64,000 nucleotides of DNA from Polaribacter sp. L3A8. GTDB lineage: Bacteria; Bacteroidota; Bacteroidia; Flavobacteriales; Flavobacteriaceae. Positions within the stretch are counted from its first letter, which is position 1. The number at the start of each line of letters is the position of its first letter. Under the pieces are notes generated by a model. It was not told the DNA's origin. It made no database searches and worked only from the letters and a program-made list of their open reading frames with translations. Shown here piece by piece: positions 34,793-44,207 of this stretch. The position numbers and the translations under genes are program-made. The DNA lies in NCBI RefSeq assembly GCF_009796785.1, contig NZ_CP047026.1:4136501-4200500 (forward strand), in the 5' to 3' direction.

Positions 34793-37585
34793 CTAATAAA
34801 CCAATTTTTCTGCCAAATATTTAGCAGTATAAGACTCTTTATTTTTTGCTAATTCTTCTGGAGTTCCCTGAAAAATAAGGTTTCCACCGTTTTTACCACC
34901 TTCTAAACCTAAATCGATAATATAATCTGCACATTTAATTAATTCTATGTTATGTTCTATCACAATAATTGAATGCCCTTTGTCTATTAAGGCATTAAAC
35001 GATGCTAATAATTTTTTAATATCGTGAAAATGCAAACCTGTTGTTGGTTCATCAAAAATAAACAATGCCTTATCTTTGGTGTTTCCTTTTACTAAAAAGG
35101 AAGCCAATTTTATACGCTGCGCTTCTCCGCCAGAAAGGGTAGAAGAAGACTGGCCTAATTTTACATAGCCCAAACCAACATCTTGCAAAGGTTTTAATTT
35201 ACTTGCAATTTTTGTTACCAAATTTTCTGAGAAAAATGCAACCGCATCATCAATCGTTAGATTTAAAATATCATCTATAGATTTTCCATCGAATTTAACC
35301 TCTAAAACTTCTTTTTTAAAGCGTTTACCGTTACAAGCATCACACTCTAAATGCACATCTGCCATAAATTGCATTTCTATTGTAACTTCTCCTTCTCCTT
35401 TACAAACCTCGCAACGACCACCTTCTACATTGAAAGAAAAGTGCTTGGGTTTGTAATTTCTGATGGATGATAATTTCTGATTTGCAAATAACGAGCGAAT
35501 ATCATCATAAGCTTTAATATACGTTACAGGGTTGGAACGAGATGAGCGTCCGATTGGGTTTTGGTCGATAAATTCTACGTGTTTTAAGGTGTCAAAATCT
35601 CCTTTTACTTCTGTATGTTGCCCAACTTTTTCTCCATGACCAATCAGTTGTTTTTGCATTGTTGGGTACAAAATACTTTTCACCAACGTACTTTTCCCCG
35701 AACCAGAAACACCTGTAATTACAGATAAACAATTTAGTGGAAACGTAACATTTACATTTTTTAAATTGTTTTCTCTTGCGCCAATTATTTCAATTTTATT
35801 TCTAGAAGTTCTACGTTTGGTAGGAACCTCGATTTTTAATTCTTCGTTAAGGTATTTTGCCGTTAAAGAGTCTGATTTTAAGATCGCATCAAAGTTTCCT
35901 TCTGCAACTACATGCCCACCAAAAGTACCTGCTTCTGGACCAATATCTATAATATAATCGGCCTCTCGCATAATATCTTCATCATGCTCTACCACAACAA
36001 CGGTGTTTCCTAAATCTCGTAAATCTTTTAAAACACCAATTAAACGTTCGGTGTCTTTTGGATGCAAACCAATACTTGGTTCATCTAAAATATACATAGA
36101 ACCTACTAAAGAACTTCCTAGAGAAGTTGCTAAATTAATACGCTGACTTTCACCTCCAGAAAGTGTGTTAGAAGTTCTGTTGATGGTTAAATAAGACAAA
36201 CCAACATTGGTTAAAAACAGCAAACGATTGTTAATTTCTGTTAGTAAACGCTTTCCGATTTTTGCATCGTATTTATCTAATTTGATGTTCTTAAAAAAGA
36301 CAGATAATTCATCTAAAGGAAGTGTTACCAAGTCTGAAATTGTCTTTTCGTTTATTTTTACAAAATTAGTTTCATGTCTTAAACGTTTTCCGTTACACGA
36401 TGTACATTTTGTTTTTCCGCGGTAGCGAGAAAGCATTACTCGGTTCTGAATTTTATAACTTTTTTCTTCTAAAACGGTAAAGAAATGGTGTATTCCATTA
36501 AAGGATTTATTGCCATTCCAAACCAATTCTTTTTGTTTATCTGTAAGTTGAAACCACGGTTTGTGAATAGGAATATCAAACTGATACGCAACATCTATTA
36601 AGTCTTCTTTATAATTTATGTAAGAAGGTGTTTTAAACGGAAAAATACAATCTTCCATAATGGATAAACCCGTATTCGGAATCACTAATTCTTCATCGAT
36701 ACCAATTACGCTTCCATAACCTTCGCACGTTGGGCAAGCACCATAGGGATTGTTAAAGCTGAATAAATGTGTGTTGGGTTCTAAGAAAGACATGCCGTCT
36801 AAATCGAACTTATTACTAAATTCGGCTACTTTATTGTCTTCTAAGTTTTCTATAAAACAGATTCCTTTTCCTTCAAAAAAAGCAGTCTGAATAGCATCTG
36901 CTAAACGGTTAAAAAAGTCTTCGTCATCTTTAGTAATAATTCTATCTACTACTAAAAATAAAGGTTCGTTTTTAAAATCCGCTTGCGGAAAATCTGCAAT
37001 TCTATATACTTTATCATTCCATTTTAAACGCGCATAGCCTTGCTGTTCTAAAACTTGTAAAACGGTTTTTAAATCTCGGTTTTCATCAATTGTAATAGGA
37101 GCTAACAATAATAATTTTGTTCTTTCATGAAACTCTTTTACAAAGTTAACAACATCAGAAACCGTGTCTTTTTTTACTTCTTTACCAGAAATAGGAGAGA
37201 AGGTTTTACCAATTCTGGCGTATAATAATTTTATATAATCGTAAATTTCTGTTGATGTACCTACTGTAGAACGCGGATTTGTAGAATTTACTTTTTGCTC
37301 AATAGCAATTGCCGGTGCAATACCTTTTATATAATCTACTTTAGGTTTGTGTAATTTTCCTAAAAACTGACGCGCATAAGAAGATAAACTCTCTACATAA
37401 CGTCTCTGACCTTCTGCATACAAAGTATCAAACGCTAAAGATGACTTTCCAGAACCAGAAAGCCCCGTTATTACAACCAATTTATTTCTTGGTATAACAA
37501 CGTCTATGTTCTTTAAATTATGGAGTCTAGCTCCTTTAATTATAATGTTTTCTTTAGGATTTACTTTAGAAATATCAGTCTTCAT
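34793..37585 (-). CDS. uvrA: UvrA, excinuclease ABC subunit A
   Basis: The protein has 930 residues, close to E. coli UvrA (940). It scans DNA for bulky lesions and loads UvrB in nucleotide-excision repair. Walker A sequences GLSGSGKSS (about residue 43) and GVSGSGKST (about 630) are intact, as are both LSGGE signatures. Zinc-finger cysteines appear as CPTCEGYG with CTSCNGK, and CEVCKGEG with [26 protein letters not shown] closes the second ATPase. The stop codon lies only 3 bp from an intergenic palindromic repeat. Confidence 0.97.
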   Translation of the reverse strand: MKTDISKVNPKENIIIKGARLHNLKNIDVVIPRNKLVVITGLSGSGKSSLAFDTLYAEGQRRYVESLSSYARQFLGKLHKPKVDYIKGIAPAIAIEQKVNSTNPRSTVGTSTEIYDYIKLLYARIGKTFSPISGKEVKKDTVSDVVNFVKEFHERTKLLLLAPITIDENRDLKTVLQVLEQQGYARLKWNDKVYRIADFPQADFKNEPLFLVVDRIITKDDEDFFNRLADAIQTAFFEGKGICFIENLEDNKVAEFSNKFDLDGMSFLEPNTHLFSFNNPYGACPTCEGYGSVIGIDEELVIPNTGLSIMEDCIFPFKTPSYINYKEDLIDVAYQFDIPIHKPWFQLTDKQKELVWNGNKSFNGIHHFFTVLEEKSYKIQNRVMLSRYRGKTKCTSCNGKRLRHETNFVKINEKTISDLVTLPLDELSVFFKNIKLDKYDAKIGKRLLTEINNRLLFLTNVGLSYLTINRTSNTLSGGESQRINLATSLGSSLVGSMYILDEPSIGLHPKDTERLIGVLKDLRDLGNTVVVVEHDEDIMREADYIIDIGPEAGTFGGHVVAEGNFDAILKSDSLTAKYLNEELKIEVPTKRRTSRNKIEIIGARENNLKNVNVTFPLNCLSVITGVSGSGKSTLVKSILYPTMQKQLIGHGEKVGQHTEVKGDFDTLKHVEFIDQNPIGRSSRSNPVTYIKAYDDIRSLFANQKLSSIRNYKPKHFSFNVEGGRCEVCKGEGEVTIEMQFMADVHLECDACNGKRFKKEVLEVKFDGKSIDDILNLTIDDAVAFFSENLVTKIASKLKPLQDVGLGYVKLGQSSSTLSGGEAQRIKLASFLVKGNTKDKALFIFDEPTTGLHFHDIKKLLASFNALIDKGHSIIVIEHNIELIKCADYIIDLGLEGGKNGGNLIFQGTPEELAKNKESYTAKYLAEKLVY

Positions 37586-37773
37586 TCATCAAAAATATAT
37601 GCTATAAAAATACCCCTTTTTTAAACCATTTTAAAAGAAATGTGAATGAATTTTGCTAAAATATTTGTTGATTTGAAAAATAATATTGATATTTGGAACT
37701 CATAAGCACCACTAAATTAGACGCATATACTTAAAAAACTACTTTTAAATTATTAATTTAATAATAAAATCGG

Positions 37774-37788
37774 AGAGCAACTTGCTCT
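37774..37788. promoter_or_regulatory. Palindrome AGAGCAACTTGCTCT before the ECF sigma gene
   Basis: A 7-bp inverted repeat around one central base, 13-27 bp before the ATG at 37801; a candidate operator or leader hairpin. Confidence 0.4.
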
Positions 37789-37800
37789 TCAAAAGTGGTT

Positions 37801-38388
37801 ATGGTGGAAAAAAACTCAATTACAGACAGTACTTTAGTAAGAGATTACATTTTAGGAAAAGAAGCAGCTTTAGCCGTTTTAATTAAAAGACATCAACAAA
37901 GATTATTTAGCTTTATATATAGTAAAGTGCAAGATAGAGACATTACAGAAGACGTTTTTCAGGATACATTTATAAAAGTTATTAGAACTTTAAAAAAAGG
38001 AAACTATAACGAAGAGGGTAAATTTTTACCTTGGGTTATGAGAATTGCTCATAATTTGGTTATAGATCATTTTAGAAAAACGAATAGAATGCCAACTTTT
38101 AGAAATACAGATGAGTTTGATATCTTTTCTATTTTGGGTGATGGTAATTTAAATGCTGAAAAGCAAATTATAAAAGAGCAGATTCATACAGATGTAAGAG
38201 AACTTATAAATGAGTTGCCAGAAGAACAAAAAGAGGTTTTGATAATGCGCATGTATAAAGATATGAGCTTTAAAGAAATTAGCGAAAACACTGGGGTTAG
38301 CATTAATACAGCACTTGGTAGAATGCGCTATGCTCTTATAAATATGCGTAAATTAATAGAAAAACATAAAATTATTTTAGTAGATTAA
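37801..38388 (+). CDS. ECF-type sigma-70 RNA polymerase sigma factor
   Basis: It has about 195 residues from the ATG at 37801 (a GTG two codons earlier is possible). Region 2 covers about 20-95 (LIKRHQQRLFSFIYSKV, ITEDVFQDTFIKVI, FLPWVMRIAHNLVIDHFRK). Region 4 covers about 130-185 (LPEEQKEVLIMRMYKDMSFKEISENTGVSINTALGRMRYAL). No anti-sigma factor gene is adjacent; instead a 47-codon gene follows. The regulon is unknown. The factor is of the abundant, constitutively linked Bacteroidota kind rather than a FecI/FecR pair. Confidence 0.92.
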   Translation: MVEKNSITDSTLVRDYILGKEAALAVLIKRHQQRLFSFIYSKVQDRDITEDVFQDTFIKVIRTLKKGNYNEEGKFLPWVMRIAHNLVIDHFRKTNRMPTFRNTDEFDIFSILGDGNLNAEKQIIKEQIHTDVRELINELPEEQKEVLIMRMYKDMSFKEISENTGVSINTALGRMRYALINMRKLIEKHKIILVD

Positions 38389-38445
38389 CAATAAAAGAAA
38401 TTAAGTAGCGTTAGTTGTTTATAATCAGTTTATTAAATTAACTAT

Positions 38446-38589
38446 ATGATGCAACTTTACTCTAAAAAGCCTTCTGATTTGCAGATGCAACCTAAACAAG
38501 AAACAGTTCAATTTTTGATTAATTTTTCCAAATCGCTAACTTTTGTTAAAACGAAATCAAAAGACTTCATTGAATTGAATTTGAATTAA
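38446..38589 (+). CDS. Small protein (47 residues) downstream of the ECF sigma factor
   Basis: The frame starts ATGATG and encodes MMQLYSKKPSDLQMQPKQ, continuing to ETVQFLINFSKSL and ending FIELNLN. It begins 57 bp after the sigma gene and is followed at once by a strong terminator, so the transcript includes it. The pattern ETVQFLxNxSKSL is, from memory, found in short proteins at the same place in other Flavobacteriia, which supports a real gene. It is basic and partly helical with no signal peptide. A role with the sigma factor is speculative. Confidence 0.6.
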   Translation: MMQLYSKKPSDLQMQPKQETVQFLINFSKSLTFVKTKSKDFIELNLN

Positions 38590-38595
38590 GAGAGG

Positions 38596-38628
38596 AAAAA
38601 GCTTCAACTAACGTTGAGGCTTTTTTTT
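38596..38628 (+). terminator. Terminator of the ECF sigma/small-protein transcript
   Basis: AAAAAGCTTCAAC pairs with GTTGAGGCTTTTT (one T-G wobble) around TAAC, followed by a run of T. Confidence 0.88.
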
Positions 38629-38692
38629 GTATGCACTCTTATTTATGGTATATGAGGTAAAAGAGTATTGTTTTTCTAACGAACTTGCCGTT

Positions 38693-39316
38693 ATGGAAAA
38701 TATATTAGTAGCAGGTGCTAATGGCACCACAGGAAAAAAGATAGTAAACTTATTACAAGCATCACAATATTTTAATCCTATTGCAATGGTTCGTAAAGAA
38801 AGTCAGAAAAAGCAATTTGAAGATAAAAATGTAACAACTGTTTTAGCAGATTTAGAAAAAGATGTTTCATTTACCACAGAAAATATTGATAAAGTTATAT
38901 TCGCAGCAGGTTCTGGAGGAAAAAAAGTAGCAGAAGTAGATCAAGAAGGTGCAATGAAGTTAATTGATGCCGCTAAAAAAACGGAAGTCAAAAAATTTAT
39001 AATGTTGAGTTCTATGGGAGCAGATAGTCCAGAAAGTTCTAACACGCTTAAAGATTATTTAGTAGCAAAACAAAATGCAGATATTTATTTAAGACAAAGT
39101 ACATTACCTTATTCTATTGTAAGACCAGGATCTTTAAATAACGAAAAAGGAAAAGGTAAAATAGAATTGAGTAGTAAATTAAATAAACCAGGAGAAATAA
39201 GTAGAGATGATGTTGCAGAAACCTTGGTGTATGCTTTGTATGATGCTGCACCTGTTAATACTACTTTTGAAATAATAGCAGGTAATACTTTAATTAAAGA
39301 AGCAATTATTAAGTAA
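38693..39316 (+). CDS. NAD(P)-binding NmrA/SDR-like protein
   Basis: It has about 207 residues from the ATG at 38693, which opens directly on the Rossmann loop ILVAGANGTTGKKIV; the longer frame from 38627 overlaps the preceding terminator and is rejected. FMLSSMGADSPES and IYLRQSTLPYSIVRPGSL are typical of atypical SDRs of the NmrA/YtfG type. The usual catalytic YxxxK reads YLVAK, which may keep the Tyr and Lys. Such proteins act as quinone reductases or NAD(P)-sensing proteins; the substrate is unknown. Confidence 0.82.
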   Translation: MENILVAGANGTTGKKIVNLLQASQYFNPIAMVRKESQKKQFEDKNVTTVLADLEKDVSFTTENIDKVIFAAGSGGKKVAEVDQEGAMKLIDAAKKTEVKKFIMLSSMGADSPESSNTLKDYLVAKQNADIYLRQSTLPYSIVRPGSLNNEKGKGKIELSSKLNKPGEISRDDVAETLVYALYDAAPVNTTFEIIAGNTLIKEAIIK

Positions 39317-39334
39317 CGTTAACTTCTTTTATGT

Positions 39335-39367
39335 AAAAAAAACACCTTTTTTTAAGGTGTTTTTTTT
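39335..39367. terminator. Bidirectional terminator between SDR gene and nth
   Basis: AAAAAAACACCTT pairs with AAGGTGTTTTTTT; long A and T runs on the two sides allow use from both directions. It overlaps the nth stop codon. Confidence 0.88.
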
Positions 39368-40014
39368 GTTTTATAATAGTCGTCTAAAACGGTTTTTCTA
39401 CCTACTGTTTTAGTGATAATATCTTTATCTAAATTCCAACCACGAGCAGGAGAATATTCTCTTCCATACCAAATAATTTGCAAGTGTAAATCGTTCCATA
39501 ATTCTTTTGGAAACAGTCTTTTTGCGTCTTTTTCTGTTTGAGCAACACTTTTTCCGTTAGATAAATTCCAACGATACATTAAGCGTAAAATATGTGTATC
39601 TACAGGAAAGGCTGGAATACCAAAAGCCTGACTTAAAACTACACCAGCAGTTTTATGCCCCACAGCAGGCAATTCTTCTAGAGCTTCAAAAGTTTTAGGA
39701 ACTTCTCCATCATATTTTTCAATCAAAATTTTAGACAAACCATGTATTCCTTTACTTTTCATTGGCGACAAGCCACAAGGACGAATAATTTCCTTAATTT
39801 CTTCTACGGTCATTTTAACCATATCAAAAGGATTATCCGCTTTAGCGAATAACAAAGGCGTAATTTTATTTACACGAACATCTGTACATTGTGCAGACAG
39901 TAAAACTGCAACTAAAAGCGTAAAAGGATCTTTGTGATCTAAAGGAATTGGTATTTCTGGATATTTTTCTTGAAGTGTGTCAATTACAAATTGTACTTTT
40001 TCTTGTTTAGTCAT
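39352..40014 (-). CDS. nth: Endonuclease III lacking the [4Fe-4S] cysteines
   Basis: It has 220 residues from the ATG at 40014 (a longer frame from 40047 adds 11 residues). The HhH-GPD fold of this base-excision glycosylase/AP lyase is complete: LLSAQCTDVRVNK, the hairpin LPAVGHKTAGVVL with catalytic Lys121, and FPVDTHILRL with Asp139. In E. coli Nth four C-terminal Cys (187, 194, 197, 203) bind a [4Fe-4S] cluster. Here the aligned tail WYGREYSPARGWNLDKDI has none, and the whole protein has only Cys43 and Cys80. It should keep activity on oxidised pyrimidines without the cluster. Confidence 0.9.
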   Translation of the reverse strand: MTKQEKVQFVIDTLQEKYPEIPIPLDHKDPFTLLVAVLLSAQCTDVRVNKITPLLFAKADNPFDMVKMTVEEIKEIIRPCGLSPMKSKGIHGLSKILIEKYDGEVPKTFEALEELPAVGHKTAGVVLSQAFGIPAFPVDTHILRLMYRWNLSNGKSVAQTEKDAKRLFPKELWNDLHLQIIWYGREYSPARGWNLDKDIITKTVGRKTVLDDYYKTKKTP

Positions 40015-40165
40015 TGTTGTTTTATATGATAAAGCAAATATATGCATATTGATTTTTTCAATAATAAATTGTGTGACATATCTGTTTTTTTATTTTAAAA
40101 GGAGCAATAGGTAGAAGAGCTTGATTTTTGAATCACGTATTAATTACCTGTTTTTTAGTTGTTTA

Positions 40166-40220
40166 TGTGTTTATTTTTGAGTTGATAAAAAATAGTTTAT
40201 AAGCTATTGAAATAAACACA
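40166..40220. promoter_or_regulatory. Inverted repeat upstream of the aerolysin-like gene
   Basis: TGTGTTTATTT (40166-40176) is perfectly complementary to AAATAAACACA (40210-40220); an inner AATAG/CTATT pair lies between. It ends 29 bp before the start codon and could be an operator or leader structure. Confidence 0.5.
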
Positions 40221-40249
40221 TTTAATTAATAATTTAAAACCAAGTAATT

Positions 40250-41107
40250 ATGGGAATTGTAATTAGTATTACAGCTGCTACAGATGCAAATGCATCAAAA
40301 GCAACAGCAACAGGAAGTATTCAGCATATTATTACAGATACTGAGCGGTCTACATTTAAATTGTCAGATTCTTCTTTAAAAAATGCTGTTGGAAAGTATT
40401 TTGGGAAAAATCCAAATGATGCATATCTTCATAGTCCAACACCTTGGAATGATTTATACAGAACGTATGGTTGGTCTCAAGTAAGTACTGTTTTAGTACC
40501 TATTAGAGCAGAAATTTTAGGAATCTCATCTAAACCAGATATTTTGGCAACCAAAACATTTACAAATAATAGTAGTGTTAAAGGCTCTTTTAATGCCAGT
40601 ATTTCTGAGCAGGTTTCAAATACCGTTACAAGTTCATGGTCTACAGGAGGTACACTTTCAATAAGTGAAGCAATTGAAGTAGGAGTTAATATAGAGGTTG
40701 TAAGTGCAAAATCAACAACAACATTGTCTTATAGTCAATCTTGGTCTATTGGAGAATCGAAAAGTGAAACCACAACTGTTGGTTCTTCTTCTGGTGTAAG
40801 TGTAGATTTAGATCCAGGACAATCTGTAGAAGCTAAGCTTTCTGCAAGTAAAGGAGCTATGCAAGTTAAGGTTACTTATAGGGCATATTTAACAGGTAGT
40901 GTCGCTGTAAATTATAATCCAACTTTTAAAGGACATCACTTTTTTGCATTGCCTGTAGCTAGTGTTATGTCTGCTGCTGGTATAAAAAACTCGGTAGAAT
41001 CAACAGAAGTTTTTGATATTGGTTTTTATTCTGACGGTAAAATAGAAATTATTGATGCTAAAGGTAAAATGTTACAGAATTTTGCTGTAGCGGATCAAAG
41101 AGGTTAA
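40250..41107 (+). CDS. Aerolysin/ETX-MTX2-like beta-pore-forming protein (putative)
   Basis: The protein has 285 residues, no Cys, no signal peptide and no transmembrane helix. Residues 100-190 are very rich in Ser and Thr and alternate with hydrophobic residues (FTNNSSVKGSFNASISEQVS, TTTLSYSQSWSIGESKSE), then LDPGQSVEAKL (187-197) and KGAMQVKVTYRAYLTGS. This matches the long-strand core, pre-stem hairpin and PG-turn of aerolysin-type toxins. The N-terminal 95 residues (AYLHSPTPWNDLYRTYGW) may be a receptor-binding part. It is a single-gene unit with its own terminator. Family placement is by pattern; target and export route are unknown. Confidence 0.62.
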   Translation: MGIVISITAATDANASKATATGSIQHIITDTERSTFKLSDSSLKNAVGKYFGKNPNDAYLHSPTPWNDLYRTYGWSQVSTVLVPIRAEILGISSKPDILATKTFTNNSSVKGSFNASISEQVSNTVTSSWSTGGTLSISEAIEVGVNIEVVSAKSTTTLSYSQSWSIGESKSETTTVGSSSGVSVDLDPGQSVEAKLSASKGAMQVKVTYRAYLTGSVAVNYNPTFKGHHFFALPVASVMSAAGIKNSVESTEVFDIGFYSDGKIEIIDAKGKMLQNFAVADQRG

Positions 41108-41137
41108 TTTAAATTAATTAGATAGAACCTTAAATTG

Positions 41138-41166
41138 ACCACAGTTTTATGTAAACTGTGGTTTTG
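41138..41166 (+). terminator. Terminator of the aerolysin-like gene
   Basis: ACCACAGTTT (41138-41147) pairs with AAACTGTGGT (41153-41162) and is followed by TTTG. Confidence 0.75.
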
Positions 41167-41233
41167 TTGTTATCTTTTTTAGTTCTCTATACTTTTTTCT
41201 TTGTACTTTTAAACTTTAAAAACTATTTAGAAA

Positions 41234-41686
41234 ATGACATCATTAAAAATAGGAGATAAGGCTCCACAATTTGAAGCACTAGACAATTTAGGAAACACCA
41301 TAAAATTATCTGATTATGCTGGTAAGAAATTGGTTTTATTCTTTTACCCAAAAGCAAGTACGCCAGGTTGTACTAATGAAGCTTGCGATTTAAGAGATAA
41401 TTACCAATCTTTTTTAGCTAAAGGATATGATGTTTTGGGCGTAAGTGCAGATTCTGCTAAAAGACAACAAAATTTCATTAACAAAAACGAATTACCTTTT
41501 CCGTTGTTAGCAGATGAAGATAAAGCTGTTATTGAAGCTTTTGGTGTTTGGGGGCCAAAGAAATTTATGGGTAAAGAATATGATGGAATTCATAGAACTA
41601 CTTTTGTAATTGATGAAAATGGAGTAATAGAAGATGTTATTGCAAAAGTAAAAACAAAAGCACACGCTGCTCAGATTTTAGATTAA
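41234..41686 (+). CDS. bcp: Thioredoxin-dependent peroxiredoxin (BCP/PrxQ type)
   Basis: The protein has 150 residues. The peroxidatic Cys46 and resolving Cys51 are in STPGCTNEAC, one residue off the E. coli Bcp numbering. FYPKASTPG and GVSADSAKRQQNF are family marks, as is KKFMGKEYDGIHRTTFVID. It reduces H2O2 and organic peroxides in the cytoplasm with thioredoxin or a bacillithiol-linked donor. Its 3' end overlaps the convergent response-regulator gene by 4 bp. Confidence 0.94.
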   Translation: MTSLKIGDKAPQFEALDNLGNTIKLSDYAGKKLVLFFYPKASTPGCTNEACDLRDNYQSFLAKGYDVLGVSADSAKRQQNFINKNELPFPLLADEDKAVIEAFGVWGPKKFMGKEYDGIHRTTFVIDENGVIEDVIAKVKTKAHAAQILD

Positions 41687-42309
41687 ACAACTATTAAAGA
41701 TTTTTGAATTCCGAATTTGATTAATTCTGGAGTGCTTTTAGTATTTGTAATTTCAAAAAGCTCTCTTTTATGAGATTTTAAAGAACTTTCTGTGATATGT
41801 AATATTGCCGAAAGTTCTTTTTCATTTTTATCAGAATGCTTAAATAAAGCTTGTAATATTTCTAATTTTCGTTTGGTAAATGTGTAATTATCAATAATAA
41901 TTTTTGATGAGGTTTTATTTTTTTTAACAGTTTTATCTGTTAAACAATTTAGTATAATTGTCTTAAAATTAGCCAGATTTCCATCTTTTCCTACAAAAAC
42001 ATCCACACCATTTTTTATCGCTTTTTCTTTAATAAAATTATTATTCATTGTTGTTAAAGCAATAATTTTAAAATTGTTATTTACTTTCTTTATTTCATCA
42101 ATAAAATCTAAAGAATTTTGACCATTAAAATTTACATCTAAGATTAAAACGTCTAAATTACAACTGTTTGTATATTGAAACAATTCTTTTAATGTAGTAA
42201 AAGTATTGGTTACATTTAATTCATTATGAGCATTTAAACTATCTTTTAAAGCGTCACAAAAAAAGCGATTATCGTCTGCAATAACAATTTTTATTGGGGG
42301 GTTAATCAT
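41683..42309 (-). CDS. NarL-like response regulator with divergent HTH
   Basis: The protein has 208 residues. The receiver domain (about 5-125) has IVIADDNRFF, the phosphoacceptor in LILDVNFNGQNS, ALTT and VGKDGN. The C-terminal HTH (FTKRKLEILQALFKHSDKNE, LSAILHITESSLKSHKREL) keeps the LuxR register, but the usual LTxRExEVL and NKEIAxxL signatures are changed. It overlaps the kinase gene upstream by 8 bp, which implies translational coupling and a cognate pair. Confidence 0.85.
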   Translation of the reverse strand: MINPPIKIVIADDNRFFCDALKDSLNAHNELNVTNTFTTLKELFQYTNSCNLDVLILDVNFNGQNSLDFIDEIKKVNNNFKIIALTTMNNNFIKEKAIKNGVDVFVGKDGNLANFKTIILNCLTDKTVKKNKTSSKIIIDNYTFTKRKLEILQALFKHSDKNEKELSAILHITESSLKSHKRELFEITNTKSTPELIKFGIQKSLIVV

Positions 42310-44125
42310 TGATTATAGGTATTTTTATTTCAAAATTAGAACCTTTTTTACTTGTGTCTATTTTTAAAGTTCCTTCTATTTGTTCTACTCTTTTTTTTAC
42401 GCTTTCTAAACCAAAACCTTTTTTTAGCACTAAGTCTTCATTAAAACCAATACCATTATCGGTAACGTTAAGTATTATGAGTTGGTTTTTATGGTCGTTC
42501 ATACTAATTTTTATTTCTGTAGCTTTAGAATATTTTATGGCATTTGTAGTTAATTCTGAAATTACACGATACAAATGAACACATTTATCTTGTGATAATT
42601 CAATGTTTTTAAGGTTAAAGTTATAATTGATTTTATGTTTTGTTAAATTATCAATTTTAGTACAGAACTCAATTAAACTTTCAATAAAATTATCAGAATT
42701 AATTTTTGGTGCGTATAAGCTGTTTAATAAATATCTATAATCGTTATAAAAAGCATCTAAAATTTCTTTTACTTTTTCGGGTGATTTTTCATCGTTTTGT
42801 AATAAACGTAATTTTAAAGCTTCTAAATAACCACCAAAAGTATCATGAACATTATTTACTAAGTTGTTTCTTTCTGTGTGTTGAAATGCTAAGGTTTTAT
42901 TTTGAAAATTGTACTTTAACTCATCACTTACTTTTTTGAGTTTAAAGTATTTAAATTGAGCTTCTATAACCGAACCAAAAATAAAACGAGTAAAAAGTAA
43001 AATTTCTAAAGCTAAAGCAATATAGTAAATTGTAGATCCGCTAAATGTTATGGCTAAATTATTGTAGACGCTCGGGTTTATAATCTGACCACTTATAATG
43101 GCTATAATAGGTAATATAAAAGCGATTACTAAATAAATAGGGAGCTGTTTTGTAATGGTTAAATACAAGTGATTTAAAATCCAAATAAATGCGATTACTT
43201 TTAAGATAGTCCAAACATAAAGATATAAAACAACGAGTCCGCCAAAGAAAAATTTATACAAATAGAATAATAAAAGTGCTAGTGCGATATAAGCACCAAT
43301 TTTAAAAAGTAATTTAGGGATTGCTTGAGATTTGTTTAATTTGTAAAATTTTAAATAAAAACAACCAATTGAAGCTACACCAATTGTTTGGCTAAGGCTT
43401 CTAATATTGTTGATTGCAAATTCGCTTGCTGACCAAAAATATTGTACGCCAATTCCTTTACCTGCCAAGAATTCTATTAATACCGTAAAAATATATAAAG
43501 CGTAAAATAAAACAGCATATTCCTTTTTTATAACGGCAAAAAAGACCAAAATTAAAGCCATACAAATTAGAAAGGCGATATACATTCCAAAATAGAAATA
43601 CTCCGTTTCTACGCGTTTTAAAAATTGATTTTCAGTTTCTAGAAAGTAAGACAATCGTGTTCTGGTGTCTTTATTTTTAACTTTTAAAAAGACTTCTGTT
43701 TGTTGTGTTGTGTCTATAGGCAATTTCCAAACCGGATGCCTGTAAAAAATATTTTTATGAGGAAATTCTTTGTTGTTAGAAACCCTATAAAGTGAGTCGA
43801 TTTTATCACCTTTTTTTAAATATATTTTTCCATAAGGTAAATAAGGGTTTGCAATTGTAAAATACTTATAGTCGTTTTCTGTAGTCGATTGTGGTAATAA
43901 AAAATGATTCCAGAGTGTGTTTTCTCCTAAATTTTTATAGATTTTTGGTTTTTTTTCTTGTTGAAATCTACCCAATTCATAATTTTTAATAATCTCTTTA
44001 ATAGAAACAACATCTTTAGAAGGTTGTTTAAAAAATGATATTGAAGTGTAAATGGAAGATGCTTCTTTTTGTGAAAAAGAAAATAAAGTAAAGAAAAATA
44101 AAATTAGGGGGAGTTTAATTTTCAC
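42302..44125 (-). CDS. 7TMR-DISM sensor histidine kinase (HisKA_3 type)
   Basis: The protein has 607 residues: a signal peptide (ending SFSQ), an extracytoplasmic 7TMR-DISM sensor (about 25-175), seven membrane helices (about 180-385), then a NarX/DegS-type kinase. The phospho-His is in NNVHDTFGGYLEALKLRL, and the ATPase has SELTTNAIKYSKATE and DNGIGF with KKGFGLESVKKR. Small carbohydrates or other extracellular ligands are typical for the sensor; the ligand here is unknown. The partner is the overlapping regulator gene. Confidence 0.9.
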   Translation of the reverse strand: MKIKLPLILFFFTLFSFSQKEASSIYTSISFFKQPSKDVVSIKEIIKNYELGRFQQEKKPKIYKNLGENTLWNHFLLPQSTTENDYKYFTIANPYLPYGKIYLKKGDKIDSLYRVSNNKEFPHKNIFYRHPVWKLPIDTTQQTEVFLKVKNKDTRTRLSYFLETENQFLKRVETEYFYFGMYIAFLICMALILVFFAVIKKEYAVLFYALYIFTVLIEFLAGKGIGVQYFWSASEFAINNIRSLSQTIGVASIGCFYLKFYKLNKSQAIPKLLFKIGAYIALALLLFYLYKFFFGGLVVLYLYVWTILKVIAFIWILNHLYLTITKQLPIYLVIAFILPIIAIISGQIINPSVYNNLAITFSGSTIYYIALALEILLFTRFIFGSVIEAQFKYFKLKKVSDELKYNFQNKTLAFQHTERNNLVNNVHDTFGGYLEALKLRLLQNDEKSPEKVKEILDAFYNDYRYLLNSLYAPKINSDNFIESLIEFCTKIDNLTKHKINYNFNLKNIELSQDKCVHLYRVISELTTNAIKYSKATEIKISMNDHKNQLIILNVTDNGIGFNEDLVLKKGFGLESVKKRVEQIEGTLKIDTSKKGSNFEIKIPIIND

Positions 44126-44178
44126 ATTTATGTTTTAAATACCCTACTAAAGTATGGTTTTTTTTTTTGAGTTCAAAC

Positions 44179-44186
44179 TAATTTTG
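44179..44186 (+). promoter_or_regulatory. -7 element TAATTTTG of the LuxR-type gene
   Basis: TAATTTTG matches TAnnTTTG. A start site about 6 nt downstream leaves a very short leader before the ATG at 44196 or about 16 nt before the ATG at 44208. No -33 element was found at normal spacing. Confidence 0.45.
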
Positions 44187-44207
44187 TTAACGAAAATGAA
44201 ATATGCT

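Noticed and set aside
38627..38692. N-terminal extension of the NmrA-like protein
   Set aside because: It begins in the T-run of the upstream terminator; the Rossmann loop starts right after the ATG at 38693.
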